Source: Massilia sp. Bi118
Lineage (GTDB): Bacteria; Pseudomonadota; Gammaproteobacteria; Burkholderiales; Burkholderiaceae_D
Direction: 5' to 3'
DNA: 64,000 bases
NCBI RefSeq assembly: GCF_918697865.1
Contig: NZ_CAKKMV010000012.1
Coordinates: 1-64,000 of the forward strand
The stretch's first letter is position 1; every line of letters begins with the position of its first letter. Positions 47,882-56,449 of this stretch are shown piece by piece. The notes beneath the pieces are model-generated. The model did no database searches, was not told the DNA's origin, and saw nothing but the letters and a program-made list of their open reading frames with translations. The translations under genes were made by a program, and so were the position numbers.

Positions 47882-49564
47882 GTGGTCAAGCTGCAGGGGG
47901 CGCGCGGTGTCGGCATCGGCCTGCGCGCACCGCACTACCGCCAGCTGATGGAAGAGCGTCCATCGCTCGCCTGGCTGGAAGTTCATACGGAAAATTACCT
48001 GGCCCGCTCGGGCTGGGACTGGCATGTGCTGCAGTCGCTGCGGCGCGACTATCCGGTCAGCCTGCACGGCGTCGGGCTCGGCCTCGGATCCACGCACGGC
48101 TTTTCCAAAGACCATCTGGAGCGCGTGCGCCAGCTTGCCAATGCCATCGAGCCGGCCCTCGTCTCCGAGCACCTGAGCTGGGGCGCGCTGCGCGATCGGC
48201 AACTGAACGACCTGCTGCCGCTGCGCCTGGATGCCGCGGCCCTGGACCTGGTCGCCGCCCGCGTCGAGCGGGTGCAGGACGTGCTGAAGCGGCGCATCCT
48301 CGTCGAAAACGTCTCCACCTATCTGCGCTTTGCCGGCGATGCGATGAGCGAAGCCGCGTTCCTGGCCGCGCTGGCGCAGCGCACCGGCTGCGGCATCCTG
48401 CTCGACGTGAACAATCTCTACGTCAACCAGTGCAACCACGGCGAGGATGCCCTGGCCGCGCTGGATGCGCTCGCCGGCCTCGCGCCAGGGACTGTCGGCG
48501 AGCTGCACCTGGGCGGCCACCTGGTCACCGACCTTGCCGTCATCGACCACCATGGCGACCGCATCGCGCCGCCCGTGTGGGCGCTGTACCGCGAGGCTTC
48601 AAGGCGTTTCGGCGATGTGCCGGCGCTGGTCGAGTGGGATACCGACGTGCCGGCGCTCGCGGTGCTGCTGGACGAGGTTCGCATTGCGCAGCGCATCGCC
48701 GCCGAGACAGCGCCGGCTTTCTCGCCCGCAGAGGCGGCGACGCTGACCTTATCTCCGCCCAACGTGCCGCCAGGCGGCGGCGCTGAACTGGCCGGCCTGC
48801 AGCAAGCCTTCGGCGCCGCCCTGGCCGACCCCAGCCAGTTGTCCCTGCTGGCGCCCGAATTGAAGGGTAACCTGGCCCGCCTCGGCATCTACCGCGGCAA
48901 CCTCACGAGCGCCTGGCGCCGTGCACTGGCCAATGCCTATCCGGTGCTGCGCAGGCGGCTGGGCGGCGATGCCTTCGACGCCCTCGCGCGCGCCTACGGC
49001 CGCGCCCACCCGGCGCAGGACCCGGACCTGAACCGCTTCGGCGCCCGGCTGGCTGCTTTCATCGACGCCGCCGCTTGTCCCTGGCTGCCCGACCTGGCGC
49101 GGCTCGAATGGGCCGTCCACGAATCCTGGTATGCGCCCGATGTACCGGCGGCTGGCGGCGATGGGCCGCTGGACGTCCTGGCGACTCTAAGCCCGCAGCA
49201 GTTCGAAGCCAGCCGCGCCATCCTGCACCCCTCGCTGCGCTTGCACGCCTCGCGCTGGGCCACGGCCGCGATCTGGCTGGCCGAGCAGCCCGAGGGGCCG
49301 GACGCGCCGATTGACACCGGGCGGCCCGGCCACGCGCTGATCCTGCGCGCACGCTGGCAGGTGGCCGTGCGCGAGATCGACGCGGCCGAATTCGCGGCAT
49401 TGGCGCGGCTGGCGGAAGGGGAGAGCTTTGGCGCGGCCTTCGATGCGGCCTTCGACCTGGATGAGGAGGCGCCGATCGCGGCCTGGCTGGATGGCTGGCT
49501 GAAGAACGGGGTGCTGACGGGAATCGTGAAGGAAGTCCGGGAAGCCGACCCGCCCGCGGTGTAA
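47882..49564 (+). CDS. bufB1: Fused MNIO (DUF692) maturase and DUF2063 partner protein
   Basis: 560 aa, starting GTG 47882. Residues 1-275 form the MNIO TIM barrel, a multinuclear iron enzyme that modifies Cys in the upstream bufferin. Likely ligand motifs are [45 protein letters not shown] and VEWDTDVP. After a Pro/Gly linker, residues about 300-400 match DUF2063 ([43 protein letters not shown]), normally a separate BufC protein that presents the precursor. The remaining C-terminal part also fits that family. No DoxX gene follows. Fusion of the two roles in one chain is unusual. Confidence 0.9.
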   Translation: MVKLQGARGVGIGLRAPHYRQLMEERPSLAWLEVHTENYLARSGWDWHVLQSLRRDYPVSLHGVGLGLGSTHGFSKDHLERVRQLANAIEPALVSEHLSWGALRDRQLNDLLPLRLDAAALDLVAARVERVQDVLKRRILVENVSTYLRFAGDAMSEAAFLAALAQRTGCGILLDVNNLYVNQCNHGEDALAALDALAGLAPGTVGELHLGGHLVTDLAVIDHHGDRIAPPVWALYREASRRFGDVPALVEWDTDVPALAVLLDEVRIAQRIAAETAPAFSPAEAATLTLSPPNVPPGGGAELAGLQQAFGAALADPSQLSLLAPELKGNLARLGIYRGNLTSAWRRALANAYPVLRRRLGGDAFDALARAYGRAHPAQDPDLNRFGARLAAFIDAAACPWLPDLARLEWAVHESWYAPDVPAAGGDGPLDVLATLSPQQFEASRAILHPSLRLHASRWATAAIWLAEQPEGPDAPIDTGRPGHALILRARWQVAVREIDAAEFAALARLAEGESFGAAFDAAFDLDEEAPIAAWLDGWLKNGVLTGIVKEVREADPPAV

Positions 49565-49606
49565 GGCGAGGCCGGCACGGGCGCGGTGGCCCGGTGAGCT
49601 GCAGTG

Positions 49607-49897
49607 TCAGTGATACTGGAAGGCGCGCAGGATGCGTTCTTCGCCGGTCTTGTCGTGGTGCAGTTCGTTGGCTGCCCGGGTGGCTTCGATCATCCTGGAC
49701 AGCTGTTCCTCCTCGAAACGGACCAGTTCTTCATTGGCCGCATTCAAGGCCATGGCCAGCTTGGCGCGCGCACTCTGATACACCAGACCGGTGTAATGGT
49801 CGGTATTCTTGAGCAGTTCTTCCGCGTTTTCGATGACGAGACGCAGGTCGCCGATCAGCCGCTGCTGCGTCATGGAGCTTGGGTCTGGGGTTTCCAT
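49607..49897 (-). CDS. DUF883/ElaB-YqjD-like protein
   Basis: 96 aa from the ATG at 49897, with an AAGGTGAGG region just upstream; GTG at 49906 would add three residues. The pattern is helical with DLRLVIENAEELLKNTDHYTGLVYQSARAKLAMALNAANEELV, as in DUF883 proteins that associate with ribosomes and the inner membrane in E. coli. The usual C-terminal membrane anchor with GxxxG is absent: it ends EERILRAFQYH, so this form is probably soluble. Confidence 0.7.
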   Translation of the reverse strand: METPDPSSMTQQRLIGDLRLVIENAEELLKNTDHYTGLVYQSARAKLAMALNAANEELVRFEEEQLSRMIEATRAANELHHDKTGEERILRAFQYH

Positions 49898-50063
49898 CTT
49901 CCTCACCTTTAGCCGAAATACGTCTTCAATATAGAGAAGGAGGACTGCCCAAGTTTGTCAGCGCGCAAACGTCACCCCTACAGCCGGGGACGGCTACTCC
50001 GGTGCGACCGGCAGGTGCATCCGGCAGGACGCACCGTTTTTTTATAAGCGGCAGGGAACTTTT

Positions 50064-50276
50064 CTAGCGGACAGTGATCCGCATATCGCCTACGCTTACG
50101 ACCTGGCCGGCACGGATCTTGGCAGTCTTGCGCAGTTCCTTCTTGCCGTCGACCGACACCACGCCGCTGGCCACCATGTTCTTGCCGGCGCCACCGCTGT
50201 CGACGTAGCCGACGAGCTTGAGCAGCTGGTTGAGTTCGATGAACTCCGATGTCAGTTCAAAAGTTGTTGTTTGCAT
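50064..50276 (-). CDS. S4-domain RNA-binding protein (YbcJ-like)
   Basis: 70 aa. It is a single S4 domain: FIELNQLLKLVGYVDSGGAGKNMVASGVVSVDGKKELRKTAKIRAGQVVSVGDMRI, with the Gly-rich turn of the YbcJ group. It binds structured RNA, probably rRNA; the partner is not known. It stands alone between the DUF883-like gene and a REP-like repeat. Confidence 0.9.
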   Translation of the reverse strand: MQTTTFELTSEFIELNQLLKLVGYVDSGGAGKNMVASGVVSVDGKKELRKTAKIRAGQVVSVGDMRITVR

Positions 50277-50349
50277 TCTATCCTCGGTTAAAAATGGACG
50301 GCGTACCGTTGAGTCCGCTCCCTCGAAACGTTACCACCGCCCTCAAGTA

Positions 50350-50437
50350 CGTCGTCCCCGCGAAGGCGGGGATCCCAGTTTGCTGGCGCTACCGTAACGC
50401 ATGCAGAACTTGGATCCCCGCCTTCGCGGGGACGACG
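50350..50437. repeat. REP-like intergenic inverted repeat, copy 4
   Basis: Arms ACGTCGTCCCCGCGAAGGC and CCTTCGCGGGGACGACG pair, with inner GGGGATCCCAGTT / AACTTGGATCCCC. The loop GCTACCGTAACGCATGCAG matches copy 2 closely. It lies 19 nt beyond the fumC stop (minus strand). Confidence 0.85.
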
Positions 50438-50456
50438 AGTACTAATCTGGAGCCCT

Positions 50457-51851
50457 TCAGCCCGGATCCGGCCGCGTCATCTCGATCGGCACGATCCACT
50501 GATCGAACTGCTGCTCGTCGACAAAGCCGGACCGCAGCGCCGCCTGGCGCAGGGTGAGTCCCTCGTGCTGGGCGGTCTTGGCGATCTGCGCGGCGCGATC
50601 ATACCCGATATGCGGGGCCAGGGCGGTCACCAGCATCAGCGATTGCTCCATCAGCTCGCCGATGCGCTTGCGGTTGGGCTCAATGCCGCGGGCGCAGTGC
50701 TCGTCGAAGGAGCGCATACCGTCGGCCAGCAGGCGCGCGCTTTGCAGGAAATTGTGCGCGATCATCGGCTTGAACACGTTCAGCTCGAAATTGCCCATCG
50801 CCCCGCCGACGCTGAGGGCGACGTCGTTGCCGAGCACCTGGCAGCACAGCATGGTCATCGACTCGCACTGGGTCGGGTTGACCTTGCCCGGCATGATCGA
50901 GCTGCCCGGCTCATTTTCGGGGATGGTGATTTCGCCCAGGCCGGAGCGCGGGCCGGAGGCCATCCAGCGCACGTCGTTGGCGATCTTCATCAGCGCCGTG
51001 GCGAGGGTCTTGAAGGCGCCATGCGCCTGCACCATCGCGTCGTGGCCGGCAAGGGCCATGAACTTGTTCGGTGCGCTCTTGAATTGCAGGCCGGTGCGCG
51101 AGGAAATCTCGGCCGCGATGCGGTTGGCGAATTCCGGATGCGCGTTCAGGCCGGTGCCGACCGCGGTGCCGCCGGCCGCCAGCTGCAGCAGGCCGGGCAG
51201 GGTGGACTTGACGGCCTGCTCGGCGAACTCGAGCTGGGCGACGTAGCCTGAAAATTCCTGGCCCAGGGTCAATGGCGTGGCGTCCTGCAGGTGGGTGCGG
51301 CCGATCTTGACGATGTCGGCGAAGTCGCGCGCCTTGACGTGCAGCGTCCCGCGCAGCTGGGCCAGCGCCGGCAGCACGTCCTTGGCGACGGCGGCTGCGG
51401 CGGCCACGTGCATCGCCGTCGGGAACATGTCGTTCGAAGACTGGCCCATGTTCACGTGGTCGTTCGGGTGCAGCAGGCGCGCCTCGCCGCGTTCCCCGCC
51501 CATCAGCTCGGAGCCGCGGTTGGCCAGCACCTCGTTCATGTTCATGTTGCTCTGGGTGCCGGAACCGGTCTGCCAGACCGACAGCGGGAACTCGGCCGGA
51601 TGGCGGCCTTCCAGCACTTCGTCGGCGGCGGCGATGATGGCGTTGGCCTTGTCGGCCGGCAGCTTGCCGAGCGAGCGGTTGACGGCGGCGGCGGCGCGCT
51701 TGACCTGTGCCAGCGCAGCGACCAGTTCCGGCGCCATCTTTTCGCTCGAAATGTGGAAGTGATGCAGCGAGCGCTGGGTCTGCGCGCCCCACAGTTGTCC
51801 GCTTGGCACTTCGATCGGGCCGAAGCTGTCCTTCTCGATCCTGTTATCCAT
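50457..51851 (-). CDS. fumC: Fumarate hydratase class II
   Basis: 464 aa. Converts fumarate to L-malate in the TCA cycle. Class II motifs are all visible: [69 protein letters not shown] and the mobile SS loop [15 protein letters not shown] with the catalytic Ser. The start is ATG at 51851. Heat-stable iron-free enzyme. It is divergent from the IS607 element. Confidence 0.97.
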   Translation of the reverse strand: MDNRIEKDSFGPIEVPSGQLWGAQTQRSLHHFHISSEKMAPELVAALAQVKRAAAAVNRSLGKLPADKANAIIAAADEVLEGRHPAEFPLSVWQTGSGTQSNMNMNEVLANRGSELMGGERGEARLLHPNDHVNMGQSSNDMFPTAMHVAAAAAVAKDVLPALAQLRGTLHVKARDFADIVKIGRTHLQDATPLTLGQEFSGYVAQLEFAEQAVKSTLPGLLQLAAGGTAVGTGLNAHPEFANRIAAEISSRTGLQFKSAPNKFMALAGHDAMVQAHGAFKTLATALMKIANDVRWMASGPRSGLGEITIPENEPGSSIMPGKVNPTQCESMTMLCCQVLGNDVALSVGGAMGNFELNVFKPMIAHNFLQSARLLADGMRSFDEHCARGIEPNRKRIGELMEQSLMLVTALAPHIGYDRAAQIAKTAQHEGLTLRQAALRSGFVDEQQFDQWIVPIEMTRPDPG

Positions 51852-51930
51852 AGACTGGTCCTGACTTTTTGTTAGTAGGGTTTTTACAGTTATCTCGAAA
51901 CTTGCTTAAATCTGCGCAGTCTTAAGTATT

Positions 51931-52553
51931 ATGAACAAACTTCTTCCCATCGGTGCTGCCGCCCAAGCGCTCGGGATCTCGACCAGTACGCTGCGGCGCT
52001 GGGAGGCCAGCGGCAGGCTGACGCCAGCCAGGACCGAGGGCGGACAGCGCCGCTACGATCTCGGAGCTCTGCTCCCCGGACGATTCTACAGCGCACAGGC
52101 GCCGCGACGGACCATCGCTTACGCGCGCGTGTCCAGTCACGATCAGCGGGCGGACCAGGAGCGGCAACAGCAGGTGCTGGAATTGTACTGTGCCAGCCAG
52201 GGTGGCGCGTCGATCTGATCGCCGATCTCGGATCCTGCATGAATTACCCGAAAAACGGATTGAAGCGCCTGCTGGAAGCGATCCTGGCGGGTGACATCGG
52301 CCGCCTGGTACTGACCGACAAAGACCGGTTGCTGCGCTTTGACGCCGAACTGGTGTTTGCCGTCTGCGAAGCGAAGAACGTCGAAGTCGTGATCATCAAT
52401 CAGGACGCCGACACGGCTTTCGAGGAAGACCTGGCCAGCGACGTATTGGAGATCATTACTGTCTTCTCCGCCAGGCTGTACGGTAGCCGCAGCCATAAAA
52501 GCCAGAAGCTTCTCGATGGCGTGCGCCAGCCCGTGAAGGAAGCGCAATGCTGA
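51931..52553 (+). pseudogene. tnpA: IS607-family serine recombinase TnpA, frameshifted
   Basis: The first frame (51931-52218) gives a MerR-like helix-turn-helix (LPIGAAAQALGISTSTLRRWEASGRL) and the serine recombinase start TIAYARVSSHDQRADQERQ with the catalytic Ser, then stops after CASQGG. The -1 frame continues with DLIADLGSCMNYPKNGLKR and the rest of the catalytic domain to 52553. Restoring one T after GGT near 52202 would give GWRVDLIADLG, as in relatives, so a single-base deletion explains it. Transposition activity should be lost unless ribosomes shift. It overlaps tnpB by 7 nt. Confidence 0.88.
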
Positions 52554-53746
52554 CCGCCCATCAGATCGCGCTCGATCCGAACGATCGACAGGCGACCTAT
52601 CTGGCGCGGGCGGCGGGCACCGCCCGCTTCGCCCACAACTGGGGGCTGGCCGAGTGGCAGCGCCAGTATGCGGCGCACGAGGCCGACCCGTCGCAACCGC
52701 GGCCATCGCAGCTGTCATTGCGGCGCCAACTCAACGCCATCAAGCGCGAAGCGTTCCCCTGGATGCTCGAGGTGACGAAGAACGCACCGCAGATGGCGAT
52801 CATCCAGCTGGGTGAGGCCTTCAAGAATTTTTTCGCTCATCGCGCGTGTTATCCAAGGTTTCGCAAGAAAGGCCGCGACGACCGTTTTAGTTTGACCAAC
52901 GACCAGTTCCGCGTCGAAGGCAAGCGCATTCACATCCCGAAGCTGGGATGGGTGAAGATGCGTGAGCAATTGCGTTTTTCCGGCCGCATCGTCTCGGCCA
53001 CCGTCTCGCGCAGGGCCGGACGATGGCATGCCAGCATCACTGTCGACGCTGCCGATCCAATATTGCCGCTAGCCGAAAACCAGGGCGCGGTGGGCGTGGA
53101 TCTCGGGGTGTCGAGGCTGGCGACCCTGTCGACTGGCGAAACGTGGACGGGGCCGAAGGCTTTGCGCTCCCTGCTGGATCGGCTGCGCCGCCTGTCACGC
53201 GCGCTATCCCGCAAGGTGAAAGGCTCGCGCAACTGGGCAAAGGCGAAAGCGCGGCTGGCGAAGCTGCACGCGAGGATCGGGGACATGCGCCGCGACAGCC
53301 TGCACCAGCTGAGCTTGAGCCTCACGCGGCGCTTTCACACGATCGGCATCGAGGACCTGAACGTCAAGGGCATGCTGGGTAATCGCCGCCTGGCACGCGC
53401 CGTCGCCGACATGGGCTTTCATGAGCTGCGCCGCCAGCTCGAATACAAGGCCGCCTGGCGTGGCGCCGAGGTGGTCGTGGCCGACCGGTGGTACCCAAGC
53501 AGCAAGACCTGCTCCTGCTGTGGATACCGGCTGGAGACACTGACGCTGGGAGTGCGCCGGTGGCGTTGTCCGGGCTGCGACAATGAGCATGACCGCGACC
53601 TCAACGCGGCCATCAACCTTAAGAATCTGGCGGTCAGTTCGACCGCGACATCCTGTGGAGGGGAAGGCGCTGGCCCGCTGCGCAAGCATCGGGCGAAACC
53701 GGCCCCGGCGAAGCAGGAATCCAGCGGCGAAGTTAACGACGGTTAG
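52547..53746 (+). CDS. tnpB: TnpB, RNA-guided RuvC nuclease of the IS607 element
   Basis: 399 aa, complete. The N-terminal helix-turn-helix region (LTAHQIALDPNDRQATYLARAAGTARFAHNWGLAEW) is usual. RuvC residues are present: Asp in GVDLGVSRLATLS, Glu in TIGIEDLNVKGML, and the last Asp in HDRDLNAAINL. The zinc ribbon has CSCCGY and CPGCDNEHD. The start ATG overlaps the broken tnpA stop. Proteins of this type cut DNA matched by an omega-RNA made from the element's 3' end. All catalytic parts look intact, although the recombinase is dead. Confidence 0.93.
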   Translation: MLTAHQIALDPNDRQATYLARAAGTARFAHNWGLAEWQRQYAAHEADPSQPRPSQLSLRRQLNAIKREAFPWMLEVTKNAPQMAIIQLGEAFKNFFAHRACYPRFRKKGRDDRFSLTNDQFRVEGKRIHIPKLGWVKMREQLRFSGRIVSATVSRRAGRWHASITVDAADPILPLAENQGAVGVDLGVSRLATLSTGETWTGPKALRSLLDRLRRLSRALSRKVKGSRNWAKAKARLAKLHARIGDMRRDSLHQLSLSLTRRFHTIGIEDLNVKGMLGNRRLARAVADMGFHELRRQLEYKAAWRGAEVVVADRWYPSSKTCSCCGYRLETLTLGVRRWRCPGCDNEHDRDLNAAINLKNLAVSSTATSCGGEGAGPLRKHRAKPAPAKQESSGEVNDG

Positions 53747-53828
53747 CTTTGCGTAAGTCTAGAAGAACGGAAGCATGCTCTAAAGAGTGTACCGCAACGG
53801 CCGTTAATGACGCTGAGGCTTCAAATTC

Positions 53829-55052
53829 GTGAAATATATGCTCCGCTGCTCCCGCCATTTCCTGTCCACGCTCGTCCTTGCCAGCGCCCTGGGTTCCGCT
53901 CATGCGGCCGAACTCGGCGATGCGCGGGTGTCCTCCCACATCGGGCAAGCCCTGGTGGCCGACATCGAACTGGCCATGGTCGACGACCCCGCGCAGGCGG
54001 TGTCCGTGCGCCTGGCCAGCCCCGAGGTCTACAACGGCGCCGGCATCGCACTGCCGCCGGTGCTGGCCAGCCTGAACCTGTCGGTGATGCGGCGCGACGG
54101 CCGCCAGTTCCTGCACGTGACTTCGCTACGGCCGGTCGACAGCGATCACCTGCACCTCTACCTGGAACTGGTCGACAAGGGGCAGCGCACGGTGCGCCTG
54201 GCCACGCTGTGGCTGACGCCGGATCCGAATCCGGCGCCGGTTCCTGCCCCGGTGCCCGCTGTGGTCCCGGCGCCGGTGGCGCATGCGGCACCCGCGCCCA
54301 AGGCCGCGCCGATGCCCGCGCCGGCACGCAGGACCGCCGCCGTGCGCAGGCCCGAACCGCTTGTAGCGCCGGCGGAAGAGGAGGGCGCGAAGCAGCCGGC
54401 GCCGGTCAAGACGCGTCTGCACGCCAGAAAGCTCGCCGGGACCGCCCATGCGGAAGCGAAAGCGGCGGCGGTGCTGCCGCTGCCCCTCCACGCCCAGCAG
54501 TCCGCGGCCCCGGCAGCCTGCGTCCAGCAAGCCGAGGCGGCCAAGGTCTGCGCCGCCCTCGACGGCAAGAATGCGGCCCTCCAGGCCAAGCTCGGTGCGC
54601 TGGAGGGGAAAGTGAAATCGCTGCAGGCCACGCTGGGCGCCGCGTCCGCCGCCGCGCCCGCAGCGGCCGCGGCGCATGGCTCTGCGCCTGCGCCCGCTCC
54701 CGAAGCGCCTCATGTATCCGCGCCCGAACCGGAGGCCGCCAAGGAACCGCCAGGCCCGAAACCCATCAGCACCATCAAGCCGCTGGTGCCGCGCAAGCCC
54801 AAGGCGCCGCCGCCCGAGCCCGAATCCAGCCTGCCCTGGGGCTGGATCGGCGGTGCCGCGGCCCTGCTGCTGGCGCTGGGCAGTGCGGCGATGTTGCTGC
54901 GCCGCCGCGTCCGCACCGTGCAGAACGTCGCCATCCCGGCCGAGCCGCGCCTGCTGGAACGCCTGCGCCAGCGCTTCGCTTCCCGCACCAAACCGGCCCC
55001 GGCAGCGGCGCCGGCAGCGGTCGAGGAAGCGGTCGAGCCGACATTCGAATAG
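53829..55052 (+). CDS. FimV/HubP-like protein, short form
   Basis: 407 aa. Signal peptide (residues 1-26) is followed by the FimV N-terminal domain (AELGDARVSSHIGQALVADIELAMVDDPAQAVSVRLASPEVY...RQFLHVTSLRPVDSDHLHLYLELV). A long Pro/Ala/Glu linker leads to a coiled-coil patch, then a membrane span (about residues 338-354, WGWIGGAAALLLALGSAAMLL) and a short cytoplasmic tail. There is no LysM motif, and the acidic C-terminal TPR domain is absent, so it is much shorter than FimV. FimV/HubP proteins organise the pole and type IV pili. GTG at 53829 is the listed start; ATG at 53838 also keeps the signal. Confidence 0.82.
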   Translation: MKYMLRCSRHFLSTLVLASALGSAHAAELGDARVSSHIGQALVADIELAMVDDPAQAVSVRLASPEVYNGAGIALPPVLASLNLSVMRRDGRQFLHVTSLRPVDSDHLHLYLELVDKGQRTVRLATLWLTPDPNPAPVPAPVPAVVPAPVAHAAPAPKAAPMPAPARRTAAVRRPEPLVAPAEEEGAKQPAPVKTRLHARKLAGTAHAEAKAAAVLPLPLHAQQSAAPAACVQQAEAAKVCAALDGKNAALQAKLGALEGKVKSLQATLGAASAAAPAAAAAHGSAPAPAPEAPHVSAPEPEAAKEPPGPKPISTIKPLVPRKPKAPPPEPESSLPWGWIGGAAALLLALGSAAMLLRRRVRTVQNVAIPAEPRLLERLRQRFASRTKPAPAAAPAAVEEAVEPTFE

Positions 55053-55067
55053 GCGCGCACAAACTCG

Positions 55068-55097
55068 TCTACACAAGCTAAAAATTTGCGTTATACT
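55068..55097 (+). promoter_or_regulatory. Possible promoter of a small RNA
   Basis: TCTACA (55068-55073), an 18-nt spacer and TATACT (55092-55097), in an AT-rich stretch just after the FimV-like stop. Confidence 0.45.
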
Positions 55098-55103
55098 AAT
55101 TCC

Positions 55104-55340
55104 CATGTGATCTGAATGACCACAAAAACGGCTCAGGATCTGGCGCAGCCACCACCGATAGCGTGGCGCGGAAACCGGATGATCGTTGAAGAAACGCCTG
55201 TACCCGGAAGCGGTTCGCCTGACTACAGTGGCAGGTGGACGCCGGATGCAACCGGCAAGAGGCGACGCCAGGAGATACCTGGTGCTCGCACTCCCCCCAT
55301 TCCCGAAAACCCGCGCTGGCCAGTCCACCGCGGGTTTTTT
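55104..55340 (+). ncRNA. Putative small non-coding RNA with its own terminator
   Basis: This stretch has no plausible coding frame but is bounded by a promoter-like TATACT and a strong intrinsic terminator: AAAACCCGCG (55306-55315), loop, CGCGGGTTTTTT (55329-55340). Inside are clear hairpins: GCCGG-ATGCAA-CCGGC (55241-55256) and GCCAGG-AGATA-CCTGGT (55267-55283). It resembles no riboswitch or housekeeping RNA that I recognise. As the next gene (hxlR-like) starts 86 nt after the terminator, a leader/attenuator role is possible but a free RNA is more likely. The rest of the gap (55341-55425) shows nothing. Confidence 0.5.
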
Positions 55341-55425
55341 CTTGCCCGCGCACGGCTGATGCCAACGCGACGGCTGGGTTCGGCCGCTTGGCTTAGGATA
55401 TCGACATCGACGGAGGAACCTTCAG

Positions 55426-55818
55426 ATGAGCGACACAGATCCAGCCCAGGCGCCGCGCGGCGACCTGTTTTCCGAAAGCTGCCCTTCGCGCGAAGTGCTC
55501 AAGCACGTGACCAGCCGCTGGGGCGTCCTGCTGCTGGTGGCCCTCGGCGACGGGGCGCAGCGCTTCGGCGAATTGCGCCGCAAGGTTGGCGGGATCAGCG
55601 AAAAGATGCTGGCCCAGACCCTGGTCTGGCTGGAGCAGGACGGCTTCGTGCAGCGCATCGTCCAGTCGGCCGCGCCGCCGCGTGTCGAGTACCGCCTCAC
55701 ACCGCTGGGCGAGGAAATCAGCGGCAAAATGGGCGAGCTGGCGGAGTGGATCGAGACGAACATGGGCGCCATGCTGGCCGCCCAGCGCAAGACGGCGGGC
55801 GCCGTCCACGCTTCATAA
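55426..55818 (+). CDS. HxlR-family transcriptional regulator
   Basis: 130 aa. A winged helix of the HxlR type: Cys near the start (SCPSREVLKHVTSRWGVLLLVAL), FGELRRKVGGISEKMLAQTLVWLEQDGFVQRI (recognition helix) and the wing PPRVEYRLTPLGEEI. The Cys could sense redox or electrophiles, as in HypR/YodB relatives; that is inference. No divergent target gene is adjacent. Its last 6 nt overlap the convergent regulator gene. Confidence 0.92.
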   Translation: MSDTDPAQAPRGDLFSESCPSREVLKHVTSRWGVLLLVALGDGAQRFGELRRKVGGISEKMLAQTLVWLEQDGFVQRIVQSAAPPRVEYRLTPLGEEISGKMGELAEWIETNMGAMLAAQRKTAGAVHAS

Positions 55819-56442
55819 GGAAGGCTTGCGCATCCTTTCGCCGCTGTTCGACAGGTGGGTGCGCATCGCGGCGCGCGCGCCGTCCACGTCCTGGCGCGCG
55901 ATGGCCTCGACGATGTCCTCGTGTTCGTGATGCATGCGCGCGAAGCTGCCCGCCGGCCGCTCGCGCAGGGACAGCAGCTTGCCGAGCTGGCCCTGGAGTT
56001 CGATGAAATAAGGATTGGCGCTGGACTCGGCGAGGATCCGGTGGAAGCGCACGTCGGCCTCCACCGTCGGCTCGCCGGCCGCCTGCGCACGGCGCATGTC
56101 TTCGAGCGCTGCGCGCAGCGCCGCCAGCTGGGCCTCTGTACGGCGCGCGGCCGCCAGCGCCGCCGCCTCGGTTTCCATCCCCATGCGCAGTTCCAGGATC
56201 GCCAGCGCGGTCTGCTGCGGCGGCTCGAGCACGAAGGTGCCGATGCCGTGGCGCGTCTCCACCAATCCCGCCGCCTGCAGGTGCGAGATCGCTTCTCTCA
56301 CCACGGAGCGGCTGACGCCATGCTCGGCCACGATCGCGGCCTCGGTCGGCAGCCGGTCGCCCGGCTTCAGATCACCCTGGCGGATACGCGCCGCGATGCC
56401 CTCGACGACACCGTGGGCGAGGCTGGGCCGTCCCTTGTTCAT
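55813..56442 (-). CDS. GntR/FCD (FadR-type) regulator of the uronate locus
   Basis: 209 aa from the ATG at 56442. GntR winged helix (residues 5-70: IRQGDLKPGDRLPTEAAIVAEHGVSRSVVREAISHLQAAGLVETRHGIGTFV) and a C-terminal FCD domain with the metal-ligand Asp/His pattern (VEADVRFHRILAESSANPYFIEL, FARMHHEHEDIVEAI). Such regulators sense uronates or aldonates (UxuR/ExuR group), which fits the genes upstream. It is 7 nt after the alginate lyase-like gene and probably in its transcript. A longer frame to 56697 lies over that gene and is rejected. Confidence 0.9.
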   Translation of the reverse strand: MNKGRPSLAHGVVEGIAARIRQGDLKPGDRLPTEAAIVAEHGVSRSVVREAISHLQAAGLVETRHGIGTFVLEPPQQTALAILELRMGMETEAAALAAARRTEAQLAALRAALEDMRRAQAAGEPTVEADVRFHRILAESSANPYFIELQGQLGKLLSLRERPAGSFARMHHEHEDIVEAIARQDVDGARAAMRTHLSNSGERMRKPSL

Positions 56443-56449
56443 CGCGCGC

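Larger units (their letters stand above)
51880..53790 (+). mobile_element. IS607-family insertion sequence, frameshifted tnpA and intact tnpB
   Basis: Two overlapping genes in the IS607 order: a MerR-HTH serine recombinase (broken) and TnpB. IS607 elements lack terminal inverted repeats, so ends are approximate. AT-rich subterminal sequence with GCTTAAATCTGCGCAG (about 51904) on the left and GCTTTGCGTAAG (about 53745) on the right may be recombinase sites. The element sits between fumC and the FimV-like gene. The 3' end of tnpB and the right end are where a TnpB guide RNA would be encoded, with its guide reading into the flank after the right end. Confidence 0.8.

Noticed and set aside
52190..52240. 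Programmed frameshift making a full TnpA
   Set aside because: No slippery heptamer or downstream stem is evident, and relatives encode TnpA in one frame; a single-base deletion explains it better.
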